Shown: positions 1-11,781, counted from the stretch's first letter. The stretch is DNA of 64,000 bases from Arthrobacter sp. zg-Y1110 (GCF_025244865.1 NZ_CP104272.1:310001-374000), one strand, 5' to 3'. Made by a program: numbers and translations. The notes: generated by a model not told the origin, from the sequence alone.

Positions 1-1
1 C

Positions 2-2734
2 CGGCGGGTTGAGCTCGGCGAGATTGACGATGCCCTAAGCCGGCTGCCGGGCGTGGCCGTAGCTTCAGCCGCCGTCCATTCCACCCAGTCCGGAAACCAG
101 GTGCTGGCCGGATATCTGGTCCCGGCGGCCGGCGCCACCCTGGACCTTGGCGCCGCACGGGCCCAGCTGGCCCAGAACCTGCCGGCATCCATCGTCCCGT
201 CGCTGGGGATCGTCGATGAGCTGCCGATGAAGGCCTCGGGGAAAGTTGACCGCAAGGCCCTGCCCTGGCCCCTGCCTGTTATGGAAACCCCAACCGACGT
301 CCGGGTGGAGCTCAACGCCGATCTGCGTTGGCTGGGCCAGCGGTGGACCGATCTGCTGGGACCGCTGCCGCTGACCGAGGAAAGCGATTTCTTTGCCCTG
401 GGCGGAGCCAGCCTGGCTGCCGCCCAATTGGTCTCTGCGCTGCGGGAACGTTACCCCAAGGTCTCGGTCGCCGATATCTACGAGCATCCGACGCTGATCA
501 CGATGTCCGAGCACTTGGCGTCACTGCGCGATTCAACCCTGGACGTCCGCGAAACCCCCGAATCGCCCTGGTGGCTGGGGCTGGTCCAGGCGCCGCTGAT
601 CGTGGCGCTCTACGGGATCACGGGCCTGCGGTACGTCACCGGCATCGCCGTCGTGTGCATGGTGATGTTCCATGTAGTGGGCAGCCCCTGGACTCCGGAT
701 CCACCGGTGGTTCCCACCCTTGCGGCCTGGCTGGCCTTGTACAGCCTGCCGGCACGGATGATCGCCGCGGTGGTCTCGTCCAGGTTGCTGCTCCTGGGAA
801 TCGGTCCCGGCATTTATCGGCGCGGCGGCAGCACCCACCTGAGGCTGTGGGCTGCTGAGCGGATAGTGACGTACTGCAAGCTCGAGCCCATCATGGGATC
901 CCCGCTGGGCACCTGGTATGCGCGGCAGTTGGGCTGCAACATCGGTGAAGGCGTGCACCTTGACGCCATGCCGCCCGTTACCGGTTTTGCGTCGATAGGT
1001 GACGGGTCCTCCATCGAATACGAAGTAGACCTGGCAGGCCACTGGGTTGAAGGCGGGCAGCTCCACATCGGCAGGATCCAGATCGGTGAAGACGTACGGA
1101 TCGGTGCACGGTCCACGCTGATGGGCGGGGCGAAGGTAGGCCGCGGAGCGGAAACGGAACCGGGCACCCTGGTCTCCGGCGAAATCCCCGCCTTTGAGCT
1201 TTGGGCGGGATCCCAGATGCGGAAGACCGGTAGTGCCGGGGCGGGATGGCCAGAGGAAGCAGCGCCTGCCGCTGAATCCCGAAGAGTACGGTTGCTCTAC
1301 CCGGCATCCCTGGGCGGCATCGCCTTGTTGAATCTCCTTTCCATAGCGCCCGGATCCGCCCTGATGCTGTGGTTGCTGAACGGTGTTTCCTCTTTCACCG
1401 ACGCGTTGTGGATCCTGGCCGTCTGGGCACCTGTCTTCGTGGTGATTTCCATGCTGATGTTCCTCGTGCTCACCGCCGCCGTGGTCCGCGGTACAGCTCA
1501 CCTGATGCCGCCGGGCATGCACCCGGCGGACGGTATAACGGGCTGGGCGTCCTGGTTGAGCAACCTGATGCTGAGCCGGTCGCTGATTACGATGTATCCG
1601 ATCTACGCCAGCGTGCTCACGCCGGTGTGGATGCGGATCCTGGGTGCGAAGGTCGGCCGGCACGTGGAAATCTCCACTATGGAAACCGTGCCGCACCTGA
1701 CGCGGCTGGAGGACCGGACCTTCCTGGCGGACCATTCCATGATGTCGGCGCGGCGGGTGCGCCAGGGATGGCTGCACCTCGGTCCCGCGAGTGTCGCGGA
1801 ACAGTCCTTCGTCGGGAACTCGGCGATCGTGGGGCCGGACACACACGTTCCGGGGAACTCCCTGATCGCGGTACTTTCTTCGGCTCCCAGGAATATGCCG
1901 GCGGGCACTTCCTGGTTCGGGCGTCCGGCGGTGGAGCTTCCGAGGCCGGTGCAGGTGGGGGACACCGCACGGACCTACGATCCTCCCCGACGCCTGCTGG
2001 TTGCCCGAAGCGCGGTTGAAGCCTGCAGGATCCTGCCTGCGGTGATCACGGCCTGGCTGGCCCTGCTGACAGTGTGGGCGCTGGCCGGACTGTATGACGC
2101 CTTCGGGTTCCTCACGGCCGTCCTGTGGTCCGGTCCGGTCCTCCTGCTGAGCGGGATCGCCGCAGCGCTCATCGCCGTAATGGCGAAGTGGCTGCTGGTG
2201 GGCCGTTTCGAAACTTCGGAGCACCCGCTGTGGAGTTCGTTTGTCTGGCGGAACGAGCTGGCGGACGTGTTTTCCGAAGCCCTGGCCGTTCCCGGATTGG
2301 TGCGGATGAGTCTGGGCACCCCGATGCTCAACGCCTGGCTGCGCTGGATGGGTGCGCGGATCGGCCGCAGTGTTTGGTGCGAAACCTGGTGGCTGCCGGA
2401 ATTCGACCTGATACAGGTGGGCGACGGAGCGAGCATCAACCGCGGCACGGTACTGCAGACCCATCTTTTCCATGACCGGATCATGCGCCTGGACGAAGTA
2501 ACGCTGGGCGACGGTTCCACGCTGGGACCCAACAGCATCGTGCTGCCGGGCAGCGCCATCGAAGTGGGCGGCACCGTTGGTGGCTGCTCGTTGGTGATGC
2601 GCGGGGAAAGCGTCCCCACGAACAGCGCCTGGTGCGGGAACCCGTTGGCACATTGGGGCCAGAGCCGCCCCACGGAACGCCGTGCCCGTCACCGTAAATC
2701 GATCGAGTACAAAACTGTAGGAGCAGGATTATGA
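2..2734 (+). CDS. Pls-type single-module NRPS (poly-lysine-synthetase-like), 5'-truncated by window edge
   Basis: The reading frame is open from base 2, so the N-terminal part of the adenylation domain lies outside the window. What is seen: the end of an A domain (RRVELGEID, then LPMKASGKVDRKAL, the A10 motif), followed by a carrier domain with the phosphopantetheine serine in LGGASL (near base 412). The rest is a membrane region with three left-handed beta-helix/hexapeptide blocks (about 930-1215, 1640-1945 and 2350-2660) separated by hydrophobic helices (near 575-800, 1290-1500 and 2030-2200). This A-T-TM-C1-TM-C2-TM-C3 layout is that of epsilon-poly-L-lysine synthetase and the related NRPS terminal domain family. 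The substrate cannot be read because the A-domain specificity pocket is missing. The last bases overlap dapA by ATGA, which implies coupled translation. A lysine or other diamino acid substrate is an inference from dapA. Confidence 0.85.
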   Translation, partial: RRVELGEIDDALSRLPGVAVASAAVHSTQSGNQVLAGYLVPAAGATLDLGAARAQLAQNLPASIVPSLGIVDELPMKASGKVDRKALPWPLPVMETPTDVRVELNADLRWLGQRWTDLLGPLPLTEESDFFALGGASLAAAQLVSALRERYPKVSVADIYEHPTLITMSEHLASLRDSTLDVRETPESPWWLGLVQAPLIVALYGITGLRYVTGIAVVCMVMFHVVGSPWTPDPPVVPTLAAWLALYSLPARMIAAVVSSRLLLLGIGPGIYRRGGSTHLRLWAAERIVTYCKLEPIMGSPLGTWYARQLGCNIGEGVHLDAMPPVTGFASIGDGSSIEYEVDLAGHWVEGGQLHIGRIQIGEDVRIGARSTLMGGAKVGRGAETEPGTLVSGEIPAFELWAGSQMRKTGSAGAGWPEEAAPAAESRRVRLLYPASLGGIALLNLLSIAPGSALMLWLLNGVSSFTDALWILAVWAPVFVVISMLMFLVLTAAVVRGTAHLMPPGMHPADGITGWASWLSNLMLSRSLITMYPIYASVLTPVWMRILGAKVGRHVEISTMETVPHLTRLEDRTFLADHSMMSARRVRQGWLHLGPASVAEQSFVGNSAIVGPDTHVPGNSLIAVLSSAPRNMPAGTSWFGRPAVELPRPVQVGDTARTYDPPRRLLVARSAVEACRILPAVITAWLALLTVWALAGLYDAFGFLTAVLWSGPVLLLSGIAAALIAVMAKWLLVGRFETSEHPLWSSFVWRNELADVFSEALAVPGLVRMSLGTPMLNAWLRWMGARIGRSVWCETWWLPEFDLIQVGDGASINRGTVLQTHLFHDRIMRLDEVTLGDGSTLGPNSIVLPGSAIEVGGTVGGCSLVMRGESVPTNSAWCGNPLAHWGQSRPTERRARHRKSIEYKTVGAGL

Positions 2735-3699
2735 GTACATCTACGGACAACACAGGGACAACCGTCTCCCGACGGTTCGGCACCGTGCTTACCGCAATGG
2801 TCACGCCCATGGACGAGCGCGGCCAACTGGACCAGACCGGCGCCGAGGAGCTGGCCCGATGGCTGCTGCGGACCGGCTGGAATGACGGCGTGGTGGTCAA
2901 CGGCACCACCGGGGAGTCCTTCGCTACCTCGGACTGGGAAAAAGCGTCAATGATCCACTCGGCCAAGCGGGTCACCGCGGGCACCGAGCGGAGGGTTATC
3001 GCCGGAGTGGGCTCCACCGACACACGGCACAGCATCGAGCTGGCCCGGGCTGCGGCGGAACAGAAGGCGGACGGGCTGCTGGTGGTTGCCCCCTACTATT
3101 CACGCCCCACGCAAAAAGGCCTGCTGCGCCACTTCGAAGCCATTGCCGACAGCACCGACCTGCCGGTGATGCTTTACGACATCCCCGCCCGCACCGGCGT
3201 CGCAATTGCCCCCGAAACCTTGGTGGCGGCCGGCCGCCACCCGAACATCGTTGCGGTGAAGGACGCCAAGGGGGATCTCGTATCCTCCTCCTGGGTCATG
3301 AAGCACAGCGAGCTGGTCTATTACTCGGGTGATGACGCACTGAACCTGCCCCTGATGTCCGTTGGCGCTGTCGGTGTCGTCTCGGTGGTCGGCCATGTCG
3401 CCGCTGACCGGCTGCGTGCCCTGACGGTCGCGTACCGGCAGGGCCGGGTGGACGACGCGCTGCGGATTCACCGTGACCTGCTGCCGATCTACACCGGTAT
3501 GTTCCGGTGCCCCGGCGCGGCATCGGCCAAGGCGGCGCTTCGGAAACTGGGGCTGCCCGCCGGCCCCGTCAGGGGACCGCTGACCGACCTGAGCGAAGAG
3601 GAGACTGAACTGCTTGTGGCTGACCTCGCCGCCGCGGGATTGCCGACTACGCTTGCGTCCGGCCCCACACTCCCCGAAACTCTGGCACGGGCGCATTGA
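2731..3699 (+). CDS. dapA: 4-hydroxy-tetrahydrodipicolinate synthase
   Basis: Cytosolic enzyme condensing aspartate semialdehyde with pyruvate, the committed step to diaminopimelate and lysine. The 322-residue protein has the family hallmarks: GTTGES (residues 58-63), the tyrosine in YDIPARTG (149-156) and the Schiff-base lysine in VAVKDAKGD (about Lys177). Length and order fit DapA rather than N-acetylneuraminate lyase or a KDG aldolase, although the N-acetylneuraminate lyase superfamily is broad. It starts inside the stop codon of the Pls-like gene (ATGA overlap), so it is almost certainly co-translated with it. Such a position suggests a dedicated copy supplying precursor for the polymer rather than the housekeeping dapA; whether a second dapA exists elsewhere cannot be seen here. 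Confidence 0.93.
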   Translation: MSTSTDNTGTTVSRRFGTVLTAMVTPMDERGQLDQTGAEELARWLLRTGWNDGVVVNGTTGESFATSDWEKASMIHSAKRVTAGTERRVIAGVGSTDTRHSIELARAAAEQKADGLLVVAPYYSRPTQKGLLRHFEAIADSTDLPVMLYDIPARTGVAIAPETLVAAGRHPNIVAVKDAKGDLVSSSWVMKHSELVYYSGDDALNLPLMSVGAVGVVSVVGHVAADRLRALTVAYRQGRVDDALRIHRDLLPIYTGMFRCPGAASAKAALRKLGLPAGPVRGPLTDLSEEETELLVADLAAAGLPTTLASGPTLPETLARAH

Positions 3700-3713
3700 G
3701 CAAAGGGGGAAGC

Positions 3714-5078
3714 ATGAGCGGGTCGGCTCAAGCAGGGGTGGGCAAACGGCGAGTCACCGGTGTCGATGCTGCCCGGGGCGCGGCGTTGATTGCCATGATG
3801 GCGATCCACATCCTGCCCGCCTGGAACGAGGAGTTCGCACCCACGCTCACCTGGCTTCTGTTCGCCGGCCGAGGAGCCGCCCTTTTTGCATTGCTTGCCG
3901 GGATATCGCTGGCCTTTATGTCAGGCGGCAAGCACCCGCCGCGGGGACGGGAGATGGCTGCCGTCCGATACGGACTTGCGGTGCGCGCTGGCCTCATCAC
4001 CGTGATCGGGCTGTTGCTCGGCTACCTCGCCATCAACGCCCAGGTGATCCTCGTCTATTACGGCGTGATGTTCCTGCTCGCCCTTCCACTGCTCGGGCTG
4101 CGCGTGCGGACCCTGCTGGTTCTTGCTGCAGGTATCGCTGCCGCCGGCCCCGTCCTGATGCACGCCACCAGGGATCTGCTGCCGGATATGAACGGTGTGG
4201 AACCCAGCTTCTCCACGCTCGTCGAAGCCCCCGGCGGTGTCCTTGGCCAGGTCCTTCTCTCCGGCACGTATCCCGCACTGCCGTGGATGGCGTACGTCTG
4301 CGTCGGTTTGGCTATCGGTCGGCTGGACCTGGCCGAGCGGGGGGTGCAGATTCGGCTGCTGGTGGCCGGCATCGGCCTTGCCCTTGCAACAGCAGTCCTT
4401 TCCGCCCTCATCCTCGGCCCCTTCGGCGGGCGGCAACAACTGATCGACGCGACGTCGGTATGGTCTTCGGCCCCCGAGGGCACCGTTGAGGAGATACTGA
4501 TCTGGGGGCCGGACCCGGTGATGCCGACAGATTCGTGGTGGTGGCTTTCCTCCTTGGCCCCCTATTCCAGTACGCCGTTGGTGCTGGCCAACACCATCGG
4601 CATCTCGGCGGCGTTCCTGGCGGGGCTGCTGCTGCTGGGGCGGGCCAGCGGGCGGCTCCTGCAGCCCTTGGCTCTGTTGGGAAAGATGACCCTGACCCTG
4701 TACTCCCTGCACCTGATACTCCTGGCCACCGGGCTGCTCGCGGACCAGCCAGTGCCGGCAATGATTCTCCAGTTGGTCATCCTCTCGGCCTTCGCCGCCA
4801 TCTGGCTGCGGTACGCCGCCCAGGGGCCGCTGGAAAAGGGTGTTGCCGAAGCCTCGAAGTGGGCGCGGAACAAATACCTGGAGCGCACCGGAGGTCAGCG
4901 GAAGAGCCTGACGTCGCCGACAAGGCCGGATCCAGCGGCTGCGGGAACCCAGGCTGAGCCGCTTGCACCGTCGTCGTCGGCACCGCGCGCGGTGGCCTAC
5001 CCACCCGCCCCGCCCTATCCGCCGGCTCCGCCGGAGCCGGAAGGCCGGGCCCGTCACCGGGCCCGTCAGCGCAGTTGA
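3714..5078 (+). CDS. Multi-pass membrane acyltransferase-like protein (DUF1624/DUF418)
   Basis: Integral membrane protein of about 454 residues with roughly ten hydrophobic segments. The N terminus (RVTGVDAARGAALIAMMAIH) matches the heparan-alpha-glucosaminide N-acetyltransferase-like DUF1624 family, and the C-terminal membrane half (LLGKMTLTLYSLHLILLA) matches DUF418/YeiB proteins. Members are thought to move acyl groups across the membrane onto extracytoplasmic acceptors; the acceptor here is unknown. The tail after about residue 395 is Pro/Ala rich and probably disordered. The frame is open from a TTG at 3696, but ATG 3714 is preceded by AAGGGGGA at good spacing, so it is preferred. It begins 14 bases after dapA, and its stop overlaps the next start by one base (TGATG). 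Confidence 0.85.
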   Translation: MSGSAQAGVGKRRVTGVDAARGAALIAMMAIHILPAWNEEFAPTLTWLLFAGRGAALFALLAGISLAFMSGGKHPPRGREMAAVRYGLAVRAGLITVIGLLLGYLAINAQVILVYYGVMFLLALPLLGLRVRTLLVLAAGIAAAGPVLMHATRDLLPDMNGVEPSFSTLVEAPGGVLGQVLLSGTYPALPWMAYVCVGLAIGRLDLAERGVQIRLLVAGIGLALATAVLSALILGPFGGRQQLIDATSVWSSAPEGTVEEILIWGPDPVMPTDSWWWLSSLAPYSSTPLVLANTIGISAAFLAGLLLLGRASGRLLQPLALLGKMTLTLYSLHLILLATGLLADQPVPAMILQLVILSAFAAIWLRYAAQGPLEKGVAEASKWARNKYLERTGGQRKSLTSPTRPDPAAAGTQAEPLAPSSSAPRAVAYPPAPPYPPAPPEPEGRARHRARQRS

Positions 5079-6208
5079 TGCTGTTGAGTCGTGCACGCCG
5101 TCTCGGGCTTGCGGCAGCTTCGGTGCTGCTTGCTGCCCTTTTGCTGCATCCTCTCCCGGCCGCCGGCGCGGAGCAGGAGCACGACCCGTGTGCGAGGCTC
5201 AACGCGGGCGAAGTCCGCTACTCCGTCCATAAAGCCAAGCGCGTCACTTTCGCGACGGCTGAAAAGTACGGAGCTGCGGAAACCCGCCTCACCGGCTGTG
5301 TTTTCGAGGACGGGGGCTATGTGCAGGAATGGCAGTCCTGGGGCTTCAGCGGCCGCAACGGCTTTGCACCCCCGGGCAGCATGTGGGAAAACACCTTGTA
5401 TTCACCGACCGGGTCCTTCAGCTTCACCGAGGCGCTCGGACGCAGCAACCCGGGCACTGAACTGGAATATCACGAGCTGAATCCCTCCTCCCGGTGGGGC
5501 GGGCAGCACGGGGAGACCTATAACCAGTACTTCGAAGGGGAAGGCGCAGGAGCAGACGAGAATCTTTGGCGGTACATGGAGCAGGGCCTCTATGAGCAGG
5601 CAGCAGTGATCAATTGGAACCGCCCGCCGGATATGCCGACCCGGCAGGGTGCCTCCTTCGCGATTTTCTTCCATGCCGGGTACGCACCAACGTGGGGATG
5701 CATTTCCACGGACCTGGCCACGGTCACACGCTTGCTGCGCAGGGCCGTCCCGGGCGACCGCATCGTTATGGGGACCGTGGAAGACGTTTTCACGGCGTCC
5801 ACTGCCGCCTCCGAAGCTGCCGCCGCTGCGGCCCGTGCAGAAGAGAAGGCAGCGGCAGTCGAGCACAGGCTGGAGACGCTGACCGGCACGCTGACGACCC
5901 TCGGCGTACTGGCGGCGCTGGGGCTGCTGATCCGGCTGGCGCTCAAAAGGGCCGGGCGTCGGCGGAAGCCGCCGGGCTCTCCGCCCAGCGCCGGCACATT
6001 CGCCAAGACGGCGGCGTCGGACCGCCAGAGTGCGGCAAGACCACGGACCCATACGGGGTGGTCCCCGCCGGCGGAAGCCCCTCCGGCAGGCGCGTCCCGG
6101 CAGCTGGAGCGGACACGGGACCGGCCGCTCGACCGGCCGGTGGACAGGCCGGTGGACAGTGAGCGCGAAGGGAAACCGCGGGAGGACGTTTCTTCACACA
6201 ATCCCTGA
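5078..6208 (+). CDS. Secreted, membrane-anchored L,D-transpeptidase-like (YkuD) protein
   Basis: The 376-residue protein has an N-terminal signal sequence (Arg-rich start, LAAASVLLAALLL, cleavage near AAGA). Next comes an extracytoplasmic domain with the YkuD-type active-site pattern FFHAGYAPTWGCIST, giving a candidate catalytic His at about 199 and Cys at about 208. An Ala/Glu-rich helix (about 240-268), one transmembrane helix (about 272-290) and a charged Pro-rich C-terminal tail follow. L,D-transpeptidases form 3-3 crosslinks or attach amines to peptidoglycan stem peptides. The catalytic motif is somewhat divergent (WGC rather than HGC), so activity is inferred. It starts on the A of the preceding TGA stop and belongs to the same operon as the Pls-like enzyme and dapA, suggesting a role in placing or tolerating the polymer at the wall. 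Confidence 0.8.
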   Translation: MLLSRARRLGLAAASVLLAALLLHPLPAAGAEQEHDPCARLNAGEVRYSVHKAKRVTFATAEKYGAAETRLTGCVFEDGGYVQEWQSWGFSGRNGFAPPGSMWENTLYSPTGSFSFTEALGRSNPGTELEYHELNPSSRWGGQHGETYNQYFEGEGAGADENLWRYMEQGLYEQAAVINWNRPPDMPTRQGASFAIFFHAGYAPTWGCISTDLATVTRLLRRAVPGDRIVMGTVEDVFTASTAASEAAAAAARAEEKAAAVEHRLETLTGTLTTLGVLAALGLLIRLALKRAGRRRKPPGSPPSAGTFAKTAASDRQSAARPRTHTGWSPPAEAPPAGASRQLERTRDRPLDRPVDRPVDSEREGKPREDVSSHNP

Positions 6209-6238
6209 TGCGTTTGCGGTGTCGCTTAGAGTTTAAGC

Positions 6239-6430
6239 GTGAACGAAACACCTGCCGGCGACGGGACGGCCTGGACGGACCCCGACGCAGCCGACGAGGG
6301 CAGGTTGCTGTACGAGGAACGGGCGGCCCTGCTCCCCGGGTTGTGGATGCCCCCGGCACCCGATTGGGAGGACCTGCCCGAAGCGGACCGGCAGCGGTGG
6401 CGCCAATACGCCCGGGACGCTGAAAACTAA
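6239..6430 (+). CDS. Small hypothetical protein (63 aa)
   Basis: Short acidic open frame starting with GTG, 30 bases after the L,D-transpeptidase gene. The product is Asp/Glu/Trp rich (for example LWMPPAPDWEDLPEADRQRW) and looks soluble. There is no clear Shine-Dalgarno sequence. A small stem (CGCTTA at 6223-6228 with TAAGCG at 6234-6239) overlaps the proposed start. I do not recognise the family. It may be the last gene of the upstream operon or a spurious frame. Confidence 0.5.
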   Translation: MNETPAGDGTAWTDPDAADEGRLLYEERAALLPGLWMPPAPDWEDLPEADRQRWRQYARDAEN

Positions 6431-6451
6431 GGCCGGTTCCCGGAGCTACCC

Positions 6452-7840
6452 GTGGCGAAAACGCCGCACCGTGTCAGGATGTCCGCCATGCGGCAGACCG
6501 GATCCCACCATCAACACCCGCACCACGCGCCCGACCCCTACACTCCCGCGTCAGGCTCCACGGACCTGAGCATCAGCGAGTATGACCTGACACTGGATTA
6601 CGACGTCGGCCTCAACCGGCTGAAGGGGCAGGCGCGCCTCGCCGGCTCGGCCCTGGTCGACATTGAACAGCTCACCCTGGACCTGGACCGGCCGATGCGG
6701 GTGGAAGAAGTCCTGCTTTGGTGCGCCGGAACTCCGGTGGACGTCCGTTCCTTCCGCCAGCGACGCGGCAAACTGGCGATAACGCCCAGTCGGGAGCTGA
6801 AGGCCGGTGACAGCTTTCGGCTGGGCATCCGGTACCGGGGCAAACCGCGTGCGGGCAACGGCCTGTGGGGGGACATCGGCTGGGAGGAATTGACCGACGG
6901 CGCCCTCGTTGCCGGACAGCCGACCGGGGCTCCGTCCTGGTTTCCCTGCAACGACCTGCCTGCGGACAAAGCACGGTATCGGATCAGCGTGACGGTGGAG
7001 TCCGGCTACCGGGTGACGTGCAACGGAGAGCTGGTCTCCCACGAAGACCGCCGCGGCCGGGAGACCTGGGTCTTCGAACAACCCGAACCCATGTCCAGCT
7101 ACTTGGCGACGGTCCAGATTGGGCGGTACGAGTGCCTGGACCTGCCCGGCGCGGTACCGCAGTCCGTCGTCGTGCCCCCGTCCCTGACCGACCGCGCGAG
7201 TGCCGCGCTGTCCCGGCAGGATTCCATGATGACCCTGTTTACCTCCCGGTTCGGGCCCTACCCCTTCGGCCGGTACACGGTGGTGGTGACCGACGACGAG
7301 TTGGAGATCCCTTTGGAGGCGCAGTCGGTGTCGGTCTTCGGATGCAACCACCTGGGTTCGGGTTCGGCGTCTTTGGTGGCCCACGAACTTGCGCATCAGT
7401 GGTTCGGCAATTCGGTCACGGCGGGCAGTTGGCGGGATATCTGGCTGCACGAGGGTTTCGCAACCTACGCGGAGTGGCTGTGGGCGGAGGCGGCCGACGG
7501 CGCCCGCAGCGACCAGCGGGCCGCGGCGGACCTGGAGTGGCTGCAGCACCAGCGGCAGGACCTGCAGCTGGCAGATCCCGGGCCGGCAGCCATGTTCGAT
7601 GAACGGGTTTACCGGCGCGGAGCGTTGACGCTGCACGTCCTGCGGCGCAGCGCCGGTGACGGGATCTTCTTCGCGCTGCTGCAGGAGTGGACGCAGAAGT
7701 ACCGGCACGCTTGTGCCGGTACTTCTGACTTTTTGGACCTTGCCGACAAGGCATATGCCGCCGCCGGTGTCTCGGCCAACGGACTGCTGGGGCCGTGGCT
7801 GTTCGACCCCACGGTCCCGGCAGCCGTCTTCAGGGCCTAG
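6452..7840 (+). CDS. M1 family zinc metallopeptidase (aminopeptidase N-like, short form)
   Basis: A protein of about 462 residues with the zinc motif HELAH (about 311-315) and the third zinc ligand Glu in LHEGFATYAEWLW (about 334), the gluzincin M1 signature. It is the short form with beta-domain plus catalytic domain, lacking the long C-terminal helical domain of E. coli PepN. The substrate-binding GxMEN motif is replaced by IPLEAQ, as in other actinobacterial short members. No signal peptide is seen, so it is probably cytosolic. The start is uncertain: GTG 6452 gives the longest frame; ATG 6479 or 6488 would remove a His-rich leader. Its TAG stop overlaps the stop codon of the convergent FrnE-like gene. 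Confidence 0.9.
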   Translation: MAKTPHRVRMSAMRQTGSHHQHPHHAPDPYTPASGSTDLSISEYDLTLDYDVGLNRLKGQARLAGSALVDIEQLTLDLDRPMRVEEVLLWCAGTPVDVRSFRQRRGKLAITPSRELKAGDSFRLGIRYRGKPRAGNGLWGDIGWEELTDGALVAGQPTGAPSWFPCNDLPADKARYRISVTVESGYRVTCNGELVSHEDRRGRETWVFEQPEPMSSYLATVQIGRYECLDLPGAVPQSVVVPPSLTDRASAALSRQDSMMTLFTSRFGPYPFGRYTVVVTDDELEIPLEAQSVSVFGCNHLGSGSASLVAHELAHQWFGNSVTAGSWRDIWLHEGFATYAEWLWAEAADGARSDQRAAADLEWLQHQRQDLQLADPGPAAMFDERVYRRGALTLHVLRRSAGDGIFFALLQEWTQKYRHACAGTSDFLDLADKAYAAAGVSANGLLGPWLFDPTVPAAVFRA

Positions 7841-8544
7841 CAGCCGTCAGGTCCGCAGGCAGGTCCATCCGCGGATTTCGGCGTCAGGTGAACCAGCGGG
7901 TGCGATTCCTGCCAGGCCTGTTCCAGGGCGGAGGCAAACAAATCGGCAGGCTGCGCACCGGAAATGCCGTATTTGTCATCGAGCACGAAGAACGGGACTC
8001 CGCTGATCCCCAGGGAGCGTGCCTGGGCAATGTCGGCGCGAACGGCATCGGCGTATTCGTCACTGGCCAGCACGGCCTTCACCCGGTCCGCGGGCAGTCC
8101 GATGCCGGTGCCGATTTCCAGCAGGTCGTCAGCGGAGCCGATGTTCATGCCCTTTTCGAAGTGGGCCGAAAGCAGTGCTTCCTTGGCGGCGTCGGCGGCC
8201 TTGAGCCCGCCTTCCGCCTTGGCCAGGTGGATCAGGCGGTGGGCGGAGAAGCTGTTGGCCACCACGAGGGAGTCGTAGTCATAGGACAGTCCCTCGCCGG
8301 CGGCCTGGACGGTTACCTGGTCCAGCATTCCGGCGAGCTGTTCGGGGTCGATGCCCTTGCGCTCGCTGAGGTACTCGACTTCGGTGCCGTCAAAGTGGTC
8401 CGGCAGGGACGGGTCGAGCTGGAAACTGTGCCAGTGGACTTCCACCTCGTCCCGATGCGGGAAACGGGCGAGGGCTGTCTCGAAGCGGCGCTTGCCGATG
8501 TAGCACCACGGGCAGGCAATGTCGAACCAGATATCAATCTTCAT
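7837..8544 (-). CDS. DsbA-family oxidoreductase, FrnE-like
   Basis: Cytosolic thioredoxin-fold protein of about 235 residues opening MKIDIWFDIACPWCYIGKRR, with a CPWC redox motif, followed by the all-helical insertion of the FrnE/2-hydroxychromene-isomerase-like branch and the cis-Pro region SGVPFFVLDDKYGISGAQ. Members act as dithiol-disulfide isomerases, or in polyketide or stress metabolism; the substrate is unknown. The frame is open up to 8604 but the family start is the Met at 8544, which sits directly before the first beta strand. It converges on the M1 peptidase gene, with the two TAG stops overlapping in CTAG. Confidence 0.88.
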   Translation of the reverse strand: MKIDIWFDIACPWCYIGKRRFETALARFPHRDEVEVHWHSFQLDPSLPDHFDGTEVEYLSERKGIDPEQLAGMLDQVTVQAAGEGLSYDYDSLVVANSFSAHRLIHLAKAEGGLKAADAAKEALLSAHFEKGMNIGSADDLLEIGTGIGLPADRVKAVLASDEYADAVRADIAQARSLGISGVPFFVLDDKYGISGAQPADLFASALEQAWQESHPLVHLTPKSADGPACGPDGC

Positions 8545-8634
8545 ATCGGGTGCAACGCGCCAAGGGCCGGGAGCCATTCCCGCAGTGCTCAACGAATCGA
8601 ACATCTGCGGTAATGATTCCCGGCCCTTGCTGAA

Positions 8635-8657
8635 GCGGATACTGAAGCGGTATCCGC
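8635..8657 (-). terminator. Hairpin after aceB, possible terminator
   Basis: GCGGATAC (8635-8642) pairs perfectly with GTATCCGC (8650-8657) across a 7-base loop, just downstream of the aceB stop. There is no T-run, so it may be a weak terminator or an mRNA 3'-end stabiliser. Confidence 0.4.
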
Positions 8658-8675
8658 CTCGCCGCCCCCAAGCGG

Positions 8676-10307
<1,632 letters not shown>

Positions 10308-10347
10308 GGCGTTCTCCTTGTGGTCTTTCAAAACTGTGGCGGTGTTG

Positions 10348-10388
10348 CCGCGGGGGCGCCGCTGCGGATGCAGCCGGCGCCCCCGCGG
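10348..10388 (-). promoter_or_regulatory. Strong hairpin between aceA and aceB
   Basis: CCGCGGGGGCGCC (10348-10360) pairs perfectly with GGCGCCCCCGCGG (10376-10388), a 13-bp all-GC stem with a 15-base loop. There is no U-tract on the minus-strand side. It could partly terminate transcription, or protect the aceA message so that aceA is expressed more than aceB. Confidence 0.6.
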
Positions 10389-10397
10389 TACCGGGGT

Positions 10398-11696
<1,299 letters not shown>

Positions 11697-11721
11697 GCTT
11701 GTATCTCCTTGAATTCATTCA

Positions 11722-11746
11722 TTCAAACCGGTCCGCTTCAAACCGG
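11722..11746. promoter_or_regulatory. Direct repeats TTCAAACCGG in aceA leader
   Basis: TTCAAACCGG occurs at 11722-11731 and again at 11737-11746 (15-base period), 25-50 bases upstream of the aceA start. The spacing of about 1.5 helical turns suggests a protein-binding site, RamB or another carbon regulator. Binding is inferred. Confidence 0.5.
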
Positions 11747-11781
11747 AATTTCCTGCTGTGAACTAAGCCTGTGCCAACAAC

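Noticed and set aside
533..2692. 719-residue minus-strand frame opposite the Pls-like gene
   Set aside because: Low-complexity His/Gln/Pro-rich antisense frame; the plus strand shows A10, carrier and hexapeptide motifs.
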